From Chitinophagaceae bacterium IBVUCB2 (lineage in GTDB: Bacteria; Bacteroidota; Bacteroidia; Chitinophagales; Chitinophagaceae): 64,000 nt of DNA. The first letter of the stretch is position 1, and every line of letters begins with the position of its first letter. The stretch covers positions 124,001 to 188,000 of the forward strand of contig NFUV01000002.1 of NCBI GenBank assembly GCA_002127295.1, written 5' to 3'. Below the pieces are notes generated by a model that searched no databases, was not told the DNA's origin, and was given only the letters and a program-made list of their open reading frames with translations. Positions 52,823 through 62,267 of this stretch are shown piece by piece. Both the position numbers and the translations under genes were made by a program.

Positions 52823-53944
52823 GTGAATGCAAAATCAACCATAAAGAGAATATTGTTCGTTGCCGTTTGGCTTTGTATTGGAGGCGGCATGTTCATCCTA
52901 TTAATGGCAGCCATTAGCACTAAGAAAAAAGGACACTGCAGTGATTATATTATCACACTTAAAGGAGCGGATAAAAATTTATTTATTGATCAGAAGGACG
53001 TTGAACAGTTGCTGAAGAAAGCTACTAAAGGAGTTATTAAAGGTGAGCCTGTTGTTTCTTTCAACCTGCATGAACTGGAGCAAATGCTGGAGCATAATAC
53101 CTGGATTGATGAAGCGGAGCTTTATTTTGATAACAAAGATGTGCTGCATGTAACAGTAACAGAGAAAGAACCAGTAGCAAGAGTGTTTACTACAGCCGGC
53201 AATTCATTTTACATAGATAGTATTGGAAATAAAATACCCCTGTCGGATAAATTAAGTGCAAGAGTTCCTGTTTTTACTGGTTTCCCGGAAAAGAAAAAGT
53301 TAACAGCAAAAGACAGTGTGTTGTTGGAAGAATTAAGAACAATTGCCAATCATGTAAACAATGATCCTTTCTGGCAATCGCAGGTAGCTCAAATTGATAT
53401 TACTCCTGAGCGAAATTTCGAAATGGTTCCGGTAGTGGGCAATCACCTGGTTAAATTAGGTAACGGTGAAAACATTCATCAGAAGTTCCACCGCCTGATG
53501 GTATTTTATAAGCAGGTGTTAAGCAAAACCGGTTTTGATAAGTATAAGATTATTGATGTGCAGTATAAAGGACAAGTTGTTGCATCTAAATATGCCGGCA
53601 ATGCAAAAATTGATTCGATACAATTAAGGAAAAATGTTGAGAAATTATTACGTCAGTCTATTGAAGCAGAGAATGACACTGTTGTAAGAGCTTTGCCACC
53701 CGTGGTGAAACTGGAAAATGATTCAGCCACCGCCCCCGATCCATCCCTGCAGGATAATTTGATGAACAATCCTGCAAAGAACAAAAGTCCCAACCCTTTG
53801 AAATCTACTTTACCGAAACCGGGAACGAAAAAGGATAATAATGTGACGAACAATAAAGACCTAAAACCGAAGCCAACACCTAAGAAACCGAAAGCTGTAA
53901 TGCCAGCTAAAGTTCCTGAGGATACAAATGGAGGATATAATTAA
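52823..53944 (+). CDS. ftsQ: FtsQ-like divisome protein
   Basis: 373 residues, GTG start 3 bases after murC. A membrane helix near residues 9-29, a POTRA/FtsQ-type periplasmic domain (VVSFNLHELEQMLEHNTWIDEAELYFDNKDVLHVTVTEKEP, quoted in part: NTWIDEAELYF and LHVTVTEKEPVAR), the FtsQ domain, and a Pro/Lys-rich tail of about 75 residues (NPLKSTLPKPGTKKDNN). The tail is longer than in E. coli FtsQ and looks disordered. Confidence 0.88.
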   Translation: MNAKSTIKRILFVAVWLCIGGGMFILLMAAISTKKKGHCSDYIITLKGADKNLFIDQKDVEQLLKKATKGVIKGEPVVSFNLHELEQMLEHNTWIDEAELYFDNKDVLHVTVTEKEPVARVFTTAGNSFYIDSIGNKIPLSDKLSARVPVFTGFPEKKKLTAKDSVLLEELRTIANHVNNDPFWQSQVAQIDITPERNFEMVPVVGNHLVKLGNGENIHQKFHRLMVFYKQVLSKTGFDKYKIIDVQYKGQVVASKYAGNAKIDSIQLRKNVEKLLRQSIEAENDTVVRALPPVVKLENDSATAPDPSLQDNLMNNPAKNKSPNPLKSTLPKPGTKKDNNVTNNKDLKPKPTPKKPKAVMPAKVPEDTNGGYN

Positions 53945-54112
53945 TTGAATACATGAAATAGAGAGAAATAGAATAGAGGTAACATGTTGAGTAGAGAACA
54001 GGAAGTACAAGAGTGCGACGCAAGAGGAGATGATAGTAGCAAAGCCGTTGGGTCAAAAAAGAAGAACAACAAACGATTTCGATAAAAACAACAACAACTA
54101 AAAACAACAGTT

Positions 54113-55483
54113 ATGAACAACGAACAACCCATTATTGTCGGTCTGGACATTGGTACCACCAAGATCGCTGTAATTGCCGGACGCAAGAATGAGTTTGGCA
54201 AACTGGAGATACTTGGATTTGGTAAATCCAACTCCAATGGTGTAAAGCACGGACAGGTGCTGAACATTGATGAAACAATTAAAGCGATTAAGAGTGCATT
54301 GGAAAATTGTTTTGCATCCAACCCAAATCTGGATGTGAACGAAGTGTATGTAGGTATTGCAGGACACCATATTAAAAGTTTGCAAACCCGGGGCGATATT
54401 GTTCGTCAGAAAACAGATGAAGAAATTACCCAGCGGGAAATTGATCAGCTGATCGATGATCAGTATAAAACATATATTCCTGCCGGTGACCAGATCATTG
54501 ATGTGATTCCACAGGAATTCACGGTAGATAATTTTCAGAACATACCAAATCCAATTGGATATGGTGGTGTGAAGATCGGCGCCAACTTCCATATCATAAC
54601 TGGTGATAAAAATGCGATCAAGAATATTAATCGCAGTGTAGAAAAAGCTGGATTATTCACTAAAGATTTAGTGTTACAGCCATTGGCTTCTTCTTCTGCC
54701 GTAATGGGACAGGAAGACCTGGAAGCAGGTGTTGCCATCGTGGACATTGGTGGTGGTACAACTGACCTTGCTGTTTTCTACGAAGGTATTTTGAAACACA
54801 CAGCTGTTATTCCTTTTGCGGGTGAAAATATTACCAATGACATTAAAACAGGCTTAGGAGTATTGAAAACGCAAGCCGAACAAATGAAAGTTCAGTTTGG
54901 TAGTGCGTTGGCGAATGAAGCAAAAGCAAATGCCTACATCACCATCCCCGGATTAAGAGGAATGCCTGCAAAAGAAATCAGTGTGAAGAATTTAGCGAAT
55001 ATTATCCAGGCAAGAATGAGTGAGATCATGGATTTTGTTACCTATCATTTAAAACAAGTTGGATTAGAGAACCGCATGTTGAATGGTGGTATCATTCTTA
55101 CCGGTGGTGGTTCTCAATTAAAACATCTGATACAATTAACTGAATATGTAACGGGTTTGCCTGCAAGAATTGGTTTCCCGAACGAACATCTTGCTGCAGG
55201 TCATATCGAAGAATTAGCAAAACCTACCTATTCAACTTGTATTGGTCTTATACTAAAAGGGTATGATGATTATGAACATAACCGTAAGCAGTTTGAAAAA
55301 GAATACAGGAAAGTAGAAGTACCGGACGGTTTAAAGAACAACGGAACAGAAGAAGTAGTTGTGGCGGCAGAAGAAGCAACAGTAGATACTGGCAAGAGAA
55401 GAAAAGGGCTTAACAATTTCTGGGGCAAATTCAAAGATGGAATTATTGATTTGTTTAAAGAAGAAGAGGACAAGCATTTATAA
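54113..55483 (+). CDS. ftsA: FtsA, actin-like membrane anchor of FtsZ
   Basis: 456 residues. IIVGLDIGTTKIAVIAG, VYVGIAGHHIKSL (1C domain), VDIGGGTTDLAVF, IILTGGGSQLKHL, and a C-terminal amphipathic end (LNNFWGKFKDGIIDLFKE) for membrane binding. The 168-base leader is A/C-rich near the start codon and holds no gene. Confidence 0.96.
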   Translation: MNNEQPIIVGLDIGTTKIAVIAGRKNEFGKLEILGFGKSNSNGVKHGQVLNIDETIKAIKSALENCFASNPNLDVNEVYVGIAGHHIKSLQTRGDIVRQKTDEEITQREIDQLIDDQYKTYIPAGDQIIDVIPQEFTVDNFQNIPNPIGYGGVKIGANFHIITGDKNAIKNINRSVEKAGLFTKDLVLQPLASSSAVMGQEDLEAGVAIVDIGGGTTDLAVFYEGILKHTAVIPFAGENITNDIKTGLGVLKTQAEQMKVQFGSALANEAKANAYITIPGLRGMPAKEISVKNLANIIQARMSEIMDFVTYHLKQVGLENRMLNGGIILTGGGSQLKHLIQLTEYVTGLPARIGFPNEHLAAGHIEELAKPTYSTCIGLILKGYDDYEHNRKQFEKEYRKVEVPDGLKNNGTEEVVVAAEEATVDTGKRRKGLNNFWGKFKDGIIDLFKEEEDKHL

Positions 55484-55575
55484 AAAGAAGCTGGTTATTG
55501 TCTGGTGAGAGTTTTCAGAAATCTCCCTGACACCAGGCAACTAAAAATCATTACTAATTACTTAATTCAACAACT

Positions 55576-57579
55576 ATGATTCATTTTGATTTGCCAAAAG
55601 AACAATCGTCCATCCTGAAAGTGATTGGTGTAGGTGGTGGCGGTGGAAATGCGGTGAACCACATGTTCAGTCAACAGATTGACGGTGTTAATTTTATTAT
55701 ATGTAATACCGATGCGCAGGCATTAGCGAATAGTGGTATACCAAATAGGATACAACTCGGCCCACATCTTACACAAGGATTAGGTGCAGGTGCTAATCCT
55801 GATATTGGGCGCCAGGCAACGGAAGAGTCGTTAGAAGAAATAAAACGCATATTGGAAGTAAATACCAAGATGGCATTCATCACTGCGGGAATGGGTGGTG
55901 GAACAGGAACAGGTGGTGCTCCCATCATTGCAAAGATCTGTAAAGACCTGGGTATACTTACCGTGGGTATTGTTACCACACCTTTTGCTTATGAAGGCAA
56001 GAAAAGACAACAACAGGCAGAAGAAGGTATAAAAGTATTGAAAGGATATGTTGATACATTGCTGGTGATCAGCAATGACAAACTGCGTCACCAGTTTGGC
56101 AATTTGAAAATGAGAGAGGCTTTTGAAAAGGCGGATAATGTATTAGCTACAGCAGCAAAATGTATTACGGATGTAATTAACAGTACGGGCCAGATAAACG
56201 TCGACTTTGCAGATGTATGTACTGTAATGCGCAATGGCGGTGTAGCAATACTTGGAAATGCAGAAGCATCGGGTGAACACAGGGCACAACAGGCAATTGA
56301 AGAAGCAATGAATTCTCCGTTGTTGAATGATAGCGATATCAAGGGAGCTAAATGGATACTTATTAATATCAACTCATCTGCTGGTGAACATGAGTTCACG
56401 ATGGATGAAGTAGAAGTAATACAGAACTATTTATTGACACAGGCTGGTGAAGGCACGGATGTTATTTTGGGTATGGGCTATGATAGCACACTGGGAGATA
56501 AAATTGGCATCACCTTAATTGCAACCGGCTTTGAACATAAAGATCCATTTGCAAGACCAGTGGTTAAAAAAGAAGAGCCAAAACCAGAAGAGAAAATTGT
56601 AATGGTATTGAGCAAGGTGGAAGAAGAAAAACCTGTTGCAGTTGTTGCTAAAAATATAATAGCACCGGGTGTAGTGGAGAAAGAAATAGAAGTGATGGAC
56701 TCTTCATCCCAACCGCCTGTTACTGATCTTCCGGTGAAGGAAGCCGACTACCTGATGCCTAAATTGGTTGAAGAGTCTCCGATAATGTTGGCTCCTGTTA
56801 TAGATTTTACTGATCTAAAAGAAGAAGCTGTTGAGGTCATTCACTATGAATTGCAAACAGAGAAATCAATACCAGCTTTACTTACAGAAGAAAAATTACT
56901 TAGTAATACTACGAATGAAATAACAGGTATTTCTACTGTTGAAAAATTGTCAACTATAGGAAAAGATGAAAGTATAATTTCAGTCAATCAATTAAAATCC
57001 GTTCCCGAGCCGATTATAGAAAAAGATGCTGAGTTAGTGCTTAGCATTAAAGATAGTAGCTCTCCTGTGGCTGCAGCATCAGGAGGTTACCTGGCCAGAC
57101 CGTCCAATATCTACGCAGAGCCAAAAGCAGAGGCCAATGCCTCAACTATCTCTGTAGAAGAACCGGTCCCCTCACAGATTTTTGCCAGCAACGAAGAGGA
57201 TGAACTCCTGGACTTGCAAATGCAAATCGTAGAACGGGATGACATTCCAGCGGCGGATATACCTTTGGCCTACCAAGCTCAAGCACCTTTGTCCACCGAG
57301 GTTGAGGATTCTGCTCTGCAGGACGAAACCGAAGAGCAACAACGTAGGGCAGCGGAGAGATTACACAAGTTGAGAAACTTGTCATTTAATGTAAATGCTG
57401 CTGACCCAAATAATGAGTTTGAAACCGTGCCGGCTTATATCCGCCGCAATATGGAGTTGCATAGCAACAACTCAAGGGTTGAGAATTTTTATAGCAATTA
57501 CGAGGTCAAAACTGACCAAAATAATCAAACACAAATAAGTACAATTAATACTTTTTTAGACGGAAAGAAACCCGACTAA
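55576..57579 (+). CDS. ftsZ: FtsZ with long C-terminal extension
   Basis: 667 residues. The GTPase and C-terminal domains (residues about 12-325) are standard: GVGGGGGNAVNHM, tubulin signature GGGTGTG at 107-113, TPFAYEGKKR, NSTGQINVDFADV. Residues about 330-600 form an acidic, Glu/Val/Pro-rich, probably disordered linker. Near the end a conserved-peptide-like VPAYIRRNMEL appears (about 618-630), followed by a 40-residue tail ending FLDGKKPD. FtsZ in many bacteria is 350-450 residues, so the linker is long. Last gene of the cluster. Confidence 0.96.
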   Translation: MIHFDLPKEQSSILKVIGVGGGGGNAVNHMFSQQIDGVNFIICNTDAQALANSGIPNRIQLGPHLTQGLGAGANPDIGRQATEESLEEIKRILEVNTKMAFITAGMGGGTGTGGAPIIAKICKDLGILTVGIVTTPFAYEGKKRQQQAEEGIKVLKGYVDTLLVISNDKLRHQFGNLKMREAFEKADNVLATAAKCITDVINSTGQINVDFADVCTVMRNGGVAILGNAEASGEHRAQQAIEEAMNSPLLNDSDIKGAKWILININSSAGEHEFTMDEVEVIQNYLLTQAGEGTDVILGMGYDSTLGDKIGITLIATGFEHKDPFARPVVKKEEPKPEEKIVMVLSKVEEEKPVAVVAKNIIAPGVVEKEIEVMDSSSQPPVTDLPVKEADYLMPKLVEESPIMLAPVIDFTDLKEEAVEVIHYELQTEKSIPALLTEEKLLSNTTNEITGISTVEKLSTIGKDESIISVNQLKSVPEPIIEKDAELVLSIKDSSSPVAAASGGYLARPSNIYAEPKAEANASTISVEEPVPSQIFASNEEDELLDLQMQIVERDDIPAADIPLAYQAQAPLSTEVEDSALQDETEEQQRRAAERLHKLRNLSFNVNAADPNNEFETVPAYIRRNMELHSNNSRVENFYSNYEVKTDQNNQTQISTINTFLDGKKPD

Positions 57580-57661
57580 TTCCTGAGCATATATATGTGC
57601 TAAACTTCGTTCGTTCCGATGAAACCACTGAGCATTTATCAGCTAGTGTTTTTTAGTTGTT

Positions 57662-57690
57662 CCCTCCGATTTCTATCGGAGGGTTTTTTT
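57662..57690 (+). terminator. Terminator of the dcw cluster
   Basis: CCCTCCGAT, TTCT, ATCGGAGGG, then TTTTTTT: a 9-bp stem with a tetraloop and a perfect T-run, about 80 bases after the ftsZ stop. Confidence 0.92.
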
Positions 57691-57769
57691 ATGTAACAGT
57701 AAGACTGGCTATCCGCTTACCATACCCGATCATTACTATCTTATCAGGTAATATAATTTATAATAAATT

Positions 57770-58396
57770 TTAGTCCGTTCCTGCAGGTTCAGCCATCATT
57801 GTTTTAGAAACAGCAATACTTGTTGATCTTGTTGTTTTGTTTCCCGCTTCATCGGTTGATGTAACAGTTATAGTATAGATTCTTGGCATTCCGTCCGGGA
57901 GACGAGAAGCTTTTAATCGTAACAAGTTATTATTAACTATTTCCCAATCTTTGTTTTCCGTATCTGTAGCATTACTGGAAACAGATAACACAGTATTTAC
58001 TTTTTCACCGTTATCAGTCACAGTGTAATAAACACCTACTTTTTTCATTTTATTGCTGGCAGGCCATAGTTTATCAGTTGATAATTGCAGCGGAGATAAA
58101 ACAGGTGGTTCATTGTCAGTAACTATTAATGTAAAGGAACATTTTTGGCCGCTTGCACTTGTAACAATTATGCTGTGTGAGCCGAGTCGGAAAAATGAAC
58201 CAGAAGCAGGTGAATAAACGATTTCACCGCACTCACCTTGTACCACGGCTCCTGAAAAATTAACTACCGCTCCTTCTTTACCCGCTTCTGCTTTTACTAT
58301 TATATTAGAAGGGCAGGTAAGTACACAATTTTGACTATAAGCTTTTGTATTACCAATTGATAAAGCAAAAAAGATTGATGCAATAATAAGTTTCAT
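57770..58396 (-). CDS. Exported HYR-domain protein
   Basis: 208 residues. Signal peptide ending AYSQ. Residues 24-100 resemble a HYR (hyalin repeat) immunoglobulin-like domain (LTCPSNIIVKAEAGKEGAVVNFSGAV, quoted in part: CPSNIIVKAEAG; LGSHSIIVTSAS; CSFTLIVTDNEPP). A second Ig-like part carries YTVTDNGEKV and ITVTSTDEAGNKT. Four cysteines in the first domain may form disulfides. Adhesion or cell-surface scaffolding is likely, but no partner is visible. Confidence 0.72.
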   Translation of the reverse strand: MKLIIASIFFALSIGNTKAYSQNCVLTCPSNIIVKAEAGKEGAVVNFSGAVVQGECGEIVYSPASGSFFRLGSHSIIVTSASGQKCSFTLIVTDNEPPVLSPLQLSTDKLWPASNKMKKVGVYYTVTDNGEKVNTVLSVSSNATDTENKDWEIVNNNLLRLKASRLPDGMPRIYTITVTSTDEAGNKTTRSTSIAVSKTMMAEPAGTD

Positions 58397-58556
58397 ATTG
58401 ATGGTGTGTTTAGTGGTGAACCGTATCAGAACCTAAATAAAATCTTTAACTTATTATATTAGGCAAACGGAGTACCAAACTAAAATTCGTTGCAGTAATA
58501 AAAATTTTGCCCATACTGGGGAATTAATTCCCTGCTAATTGGATTTTTAAATAGCA

Positions 58557-59363
58557 TTACCAGTTAATATCAAAACCTAATGTTCCAATTAATTCAAAGT
58601 AACCAAATCCATGTGTGGCCCGGTTGCCTTTACTGGTAGGAGTTTCTGCTAACGCATTTATATATCTTACATAGCCGGATTTTCCGGTTAACTCAATAAA
58701 GAATTTTTTACCTGGATATAACCGTAAGCCTCCCTCAATACTTGCATTGTACCCCGATATATGGAATTTGTTATTAAGTCTTTCGCCCCGCCAGGTAAAA
58801 TCTGATCGGGGAATATTAAAACCGGCCCCTGCTTTCCAGATGCTGGTCAACAGTTTTCTGGATTTGTTTTTTGTAGTAACCAGCGTTTTTTGCTGTACAT
58901 AATTAAAATGTAACCAGTTGGCACCATCTGTATGTTCAAAAGCCAGGAAAGTGTTTGCATTCAATATACTATCACCGTCAACAGTAATTCCATCTATCCT
59001 CCCGGTTACATGCACTTTTTGTCCCTGGTTAACAATGTATTTTGTATGATCAAAATTGATTTCTATAGCTCTTGTATTTTTTCTATCCAGATAAAAACCA
59101 AGCCTGTAATTGTATTGGGGAATTGAAATCTGGAGCGGTTTGTCAATAATAGTTTGGAAGCCCGGATTATTGTGAGCTCTTGCTTTATGCAACTTAAAAT
59201 CATCTCCATTACTCATTTTAAAATGAATAGTGCTACGAGTATAGCCCTCTACATTGTAACCCCATTGCAGGTACATACCATCAATCCATCTTGATTTTTT
59301 CTGTGCATTCCCGGACTGTAATAATAACAGGTAGAGTACGGATAGAGTAAGACTTTTAACCAT
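58557..59363 (-). CDS. Exported, probably outer-membrane barrel-like protein
   Basis: 268 residues. Signal peptide ending GNAQ, then a beta-rich protein with alternating aromatic strands (GMYLQWGYNVEGYTRSTIHF, YNYRLGFYLDRKNTRAIEINF quoted in part) and a C-terminal strand ending TLGFDINW, with the terminal aromatic typical of outer-membrane barrels. No family name offered. The 160 bases before it (58397-58556) show nothing. Confidence 0.6.
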   Translation of the reverse strand: MVKSLTLSVLYLLLLQSGNAQKKSRWIDGMYLQWGYNVEGYTRSTIHFKMSNGDDFKLHKARAHNNPGFQTIIDKPLQISIPQYNYRLGFYLDRKNTRAIEINFDHTKYIVNQGQKVHVTGRIDGITVDGDSILNANTFLAFEHTDGANWLHFNYVQQKTLVTTKNKSRKLLTSIWKAGAGFNIPRSDFTWRGERLNNKFHISGYNASIEGGLRLYPGKKFFIELTGKSGYVRYINALAETPTSKGNRATHGFGYFELIGTLGFDINW

Positions 59364-59440
59364 CTGATAAATATAGGCAGTACAATCTGTCTCGCCATAC
59401 AGATTGCAAACTTTCTGAAAAGTATAGCCGAAAATTGATG

Positions 59441-60259
59441 TTACTTAAGATCTCTCTTATTGTTTACCCGGTAGCATATAGCCCAAATGATGGCCGTAAG
59501 AATGATTGTAAGAATGACGAACTGCGGTACTTCTTTTAAAGTCTTATTGTAAGCTTCCATATCGAGCTTGCCAAAAAAAGCGGGTCTGGGAAGTATCCTA
59601 TCGGAAATTTCCAGCGGGAAGTAGCTGGCGATAGCAAACTTTTTATAAGTTAAGTAACCAACAATGATATTTTCCAGTATGATAAAATAAAATAGAAATA
59701 TACCCAGTGCTAAAAATGCTTTTTTAATAAGAAATCCAAGAAGAAATGCAATAGAAAGCTGCGCAAATGTTTGCAGGAAAAATAATCCAATATAGTAAGA
59801 TTGACTCCAGGTGTCTTGTATTAACCTTGTTTGATTGGCATACCCTGTTATTAAAGCAACAGCGGCATATAGTATTGTAATTAATAATGACACTATCGCT
59901 ACATCCAGTAATTTACTGGTGATAAATTGACTCCGGCTCCATCCGTCAATAACATTCTGCCGATGTGTTCTAAAAGTATATTCATTGCATACAAGCATAA
60001 TAATAACTACAGCAGGGATAAATACAAAGCAGGAAGAGAAAAAAGCTGTTGTTCGCCACACTTCCGGAAATGCAAATGGATTTCCCAATGCCATTTTTGC
60101 TATGTCCATGGCATTGGAGGGGGTGGTGGTGATATCTTCATAGATTTTATAAAACATATAGTTAATACCAGGATAGGAAAGAGCCGTAACGCCTATGATC
60201 CACCAAAAGGCATTATACTTTTTCATCTTTAACCATTCTGTTCTTATCAGCGTAGTCAT
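59441..60259 (-). CDS. ABC transporter permease
   Basis: 272 residues with six membrane helices, starting LIRTEWLKMKKYNAFWWI, an ABC-2-type permease start. FIPAVVIIMLVCNEYTFRTHRQNVIDGWSRSQF is quoted in part (NEYTFRTHRQNVIDG): this cytosolic motif is typical of Bacteroidota ABC-2 permeases. Works with the ATPase encoded 23 bases upstream. Substrate unknown. Confidence 0.82.
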   Translation of the reverse strand: MTTLIRTEWLKMKKYNAFWWIIGVTALSYPGINYMFYKIYEDITTTPSNAMDIAKMALGNPFAFPEVWRTTAFFSSCFVFIPAVVIIMLVCNEYTFRTHRQNVIDGWSRSQFITSKLLDVAIVSLLITILYAAVALITGYANQTRLIQDTWSQSYYIGLFFLQTFAQLSIAFLLGFLIKKAFLALGIFLFYFIILENIIVGYLTYKKFAIASYFPLEISDRILPRPAFFGKLDMEAYNKTLKEVPQFVILTIILTAIIWAICYRVNNKRDLK

Positions 60260-60282
60260 TATTGTATAGTTTCTGTAATTAA

Positions 60283-61179
60283 TTAATTAGTTAATTCAAA
60301 GAAGCGGGTCTCTAATCTTTTCTTTCTTAAGATTAGCTGGGTTAATACCACGCCGTTATTAAAACAGTATTGGTTTATTTCATCTAACCGGCTTGATCCT
60401 TTCGGTAAAGCCAATTGAACTGTTTTCGTTTTTTCATCAATGGTAACAGCAGAGCCAATGTTTTGTAATAAGGCTGCAAGCTTATGTAAATCAGCTGCAC
60501 TTACTTCCACAATATCTTCATCCATCATTATATCTTCCACATGGCCGGTAGTGATCAGGTTGCCGGTTTTTAATATGGCAGCATGGGTGCAAACTTTTTC
60601 TACCTCATCCAGCAGGTGGCTCGCCATGATAATAGTATGACCTTGCTCGTTTAATTCAATAATTAAATTTCTTATTTCAGATATCCCAACCGGGTCAAGT
60701 CCATTGGTGGGTTCATCTAACACTAATACTCTTGGGCTACCCAACAAAGCGGCACCGATAGCTAATCGTTGCTTCATACCAAGACTATATGATTTAAAAC
60801 TGCTGAATCTCCTTTGATGGAGATTTACTTTCTTCAGCACTTCGTCAATCTCTTTTTTAGACCCCCGGCCACTGATGGCTTGTGTGATTTTTAAATTATC
60901 CACGCCGGATAAATAACTATAGAAATTGGGAGTTTCTAATAAAGAACCAATCTTCTTTCGTTGATCAGGAGATCCACCGGGTTGGCCAAACCATAAAAAT
61001 TCACCACTATTTGCTTTAAGCACATCCATCACTATTCCAAGCAATGTGGTTTTACCACTACCATTAGGCCCTAAAATACCAAACACACTTCCTTGTGGTA
61101 TATCAAAAGATACACCGTTTAGTGCCTTAACAGCACCATAGGATTTTGCTACATTTTTTATAGAAAGTACAACACTCAT
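60283..61179 (-). CDS. ABC transporter ATP-binding protein
   Basis: 298 residues: Walker A GPNGSGKTTLLG, Q-loop SLLETPNFYSYL, signature YSLGMKQRLAIG, Walker B VLVLDEPTNGLDP, H-loop ASHLLDE, and a C-terminal extension of the CcmA/BcrA type. Drives the permease at 59441. The pair resembles bacitracin-type or gliding-linked exporters, but nothing specific is shown. Confidence 0.92.
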   Translation of the reverse strand: MSVVLSIKNVAKSYGAVKALNGVSFDIPQGSVFGILGPNGSGKTTLLGIVMDVLKANSGEFLWFGQPGGSPDQRKKIGSLLETPNFYSYLSGVDNLKITQAISGRGSKKEIDEVLKKVNLHQRRFSSFKSYSLGMKQRLAIGAALLGSPRVLVLDEPTNGLDPVGISEIRNLIIELNEQGHTIIMASHLLDEVEKVCTHAAILKTGNLITTGHVEDIMMDEDIVEVSAADLHKLAALLQNIGSAVTIDEKTKTVQLALPKGSSRLDEINQYCFNNGVVLTQLILRKKRLETRFFELTN

Positions 61180-61196
61180 TTGGAATTAATTAAGAA

Positions 61197-61304
61197 ATGA
61201 AGATAACAGTTTATTATGCTCAGCCAAAACAAAGGGATGAGCTGCATGAATTTAAGGATGAACTAACATCGACTTCGGATGTTATTAATCAAATATCTTT
61301 ATAA
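61197..61304 (+). CDS. Very short possible ORF
   Basis: 35 codons (MKITVYYAQPKQRDELHEF at the start) between the divergent ABC ATPase and the epimerase-like gene, stop 11 bases before the next ATG. Hydrophilic, no match recognised. It could be a leader peptide or chance; reported because its position and coding look are reasonable. Confidence 0.25.
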   Translation: MKITVYYAQPKQRDELHEFKDELTSTSDVINQISL

Positions 61305-61315
61305 TAATTAAAAAA

Positions 61316-62239
61316 ATGGAAACAGTATTGATCACAGGCGGCACTGGTTTAGTGGGTAACCAATTGAGACAAGCTTTGCTTGCTAAAGGTTACAGGGTAA
61401 TTATTCTTACAAGACAGGGGGAAGCTAAAAAACCTGGCTCAAGCTATTTATTTGCCCAATGGAATGTGGAGAAACAAACAATTGATGAATGGGCAATAGC
61501 GGAAGCGGACTATATTATTCACCTGGCAGGTGCAGGAGTCGCTGATAAACGGTGGACAGAAAAGAGAAAACAGGAAATCGTAAAAAGCCGGGTAAATGGA
61601 AGTAAACTAATTGCTGATAGCCTGAAAATGTTACCTAATAAAGTGAAAGCAATAATAAGTGCTTCGGCTATTGGTTGGTACGGCCCAGACCCTTCTATTC
61701 CTAATCCTGCTCCTTTTACAGAAAATGATCCTGCTGATGATTCATTTTTGGGAGATACTTGTAAGAAATGGGAAGAAATTATAACAACAGCTGAGCAAGT
61801 TGGCAAAAGAGTGGTAAGACTGCGAACCGGAATTGTATTAAGTAATAGCGGAGGTGCTTTACAGGAATTTAAAAAGCCATTGAATTTTGGAGTGGCCGCT
61901 ATTTTAGGAAATGGTAAACAGATTATCAGCTGGATCCATATCGATGATCTTGTACAAATGTATATAGCGGCTATTGAGAACGAAAAAATGAGAGGAGCTT
62001 ATAATGCAGTGGCACCGGATCCAATCTCTAATAAACAGTTCACACTTTATTTAGCAAGAAAGAAGAAGTTCTTCATTCCTGTTCATGTTCCCTCTTTTAT
62101 CCTGAAGCTTGTTCTTGGGGAAATGAGTATTGAAGTATTAAAAAGTGCTACAGTGAGTTGCTACAAAATTCTGGCATCAGGATATGTTTTTCAATATCCA
62201 ACACATCAATCTGCGTTGGATGATCTATGTAAAAAATAA
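61316..62239 (+). CDS. TIGR01777 family epimerase-like oxidoreductase
   Basis: 307 residues. NAD-binding start VLITGGTGLVGNQLRQALL, HLAGAGVADKRWTEKRKQEI, ISASAIGWYGPD, VRLRTGIVLSNSGGAL and ISWIHIDDLVQMY are the family signatures, as is the C-terminal DUF1731-like part. An extended short-chain dehydrogenase fold; substrate unknown. Ends in a shared terminator with the convergent M16 gene. Confidence 0.9.
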   Translation: METVLITGGTGLVGNQLRQALLAKGYRVIILTRQGEAKKPGSSYLFAQWNVEKQTIDEWAIAEADYIIHLAGAGVADKRWTEKRKQEIVKSRVNGSKLIADSLKMLPNKVKAIISASAIGWYGPDPSIPNPAPFTENDPADDSFLGDTCKKWEEIITTAEQVGKRVVRLRTGIVLSNSGGALQEFKKPLNFGVAAILGNGKQIISWIHIDDLVQMYIAAIENEKMRGAYNAVAPDPISNKQFTLYLARKKKFFIPVHVPSFILKLVLGEMSIEVLKSATVSCYKILASGYVFQYPTHQSALDDLCKK

Positions 62240-62267
62240 CCCCCGTTTTATACGAGGGTCTTTTTTT
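62239..62267 (+). terminator. Terminator between convergent genes
   Basis: ACCC-C-CGT and ACG-A-GGGT pair with one mismatch around a TTTAT loop, then TTTTTTT on the plus strand. Follows the epimerase-like stop codon at once and touches the stop of the M16 gene. Confidence 0.7.
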
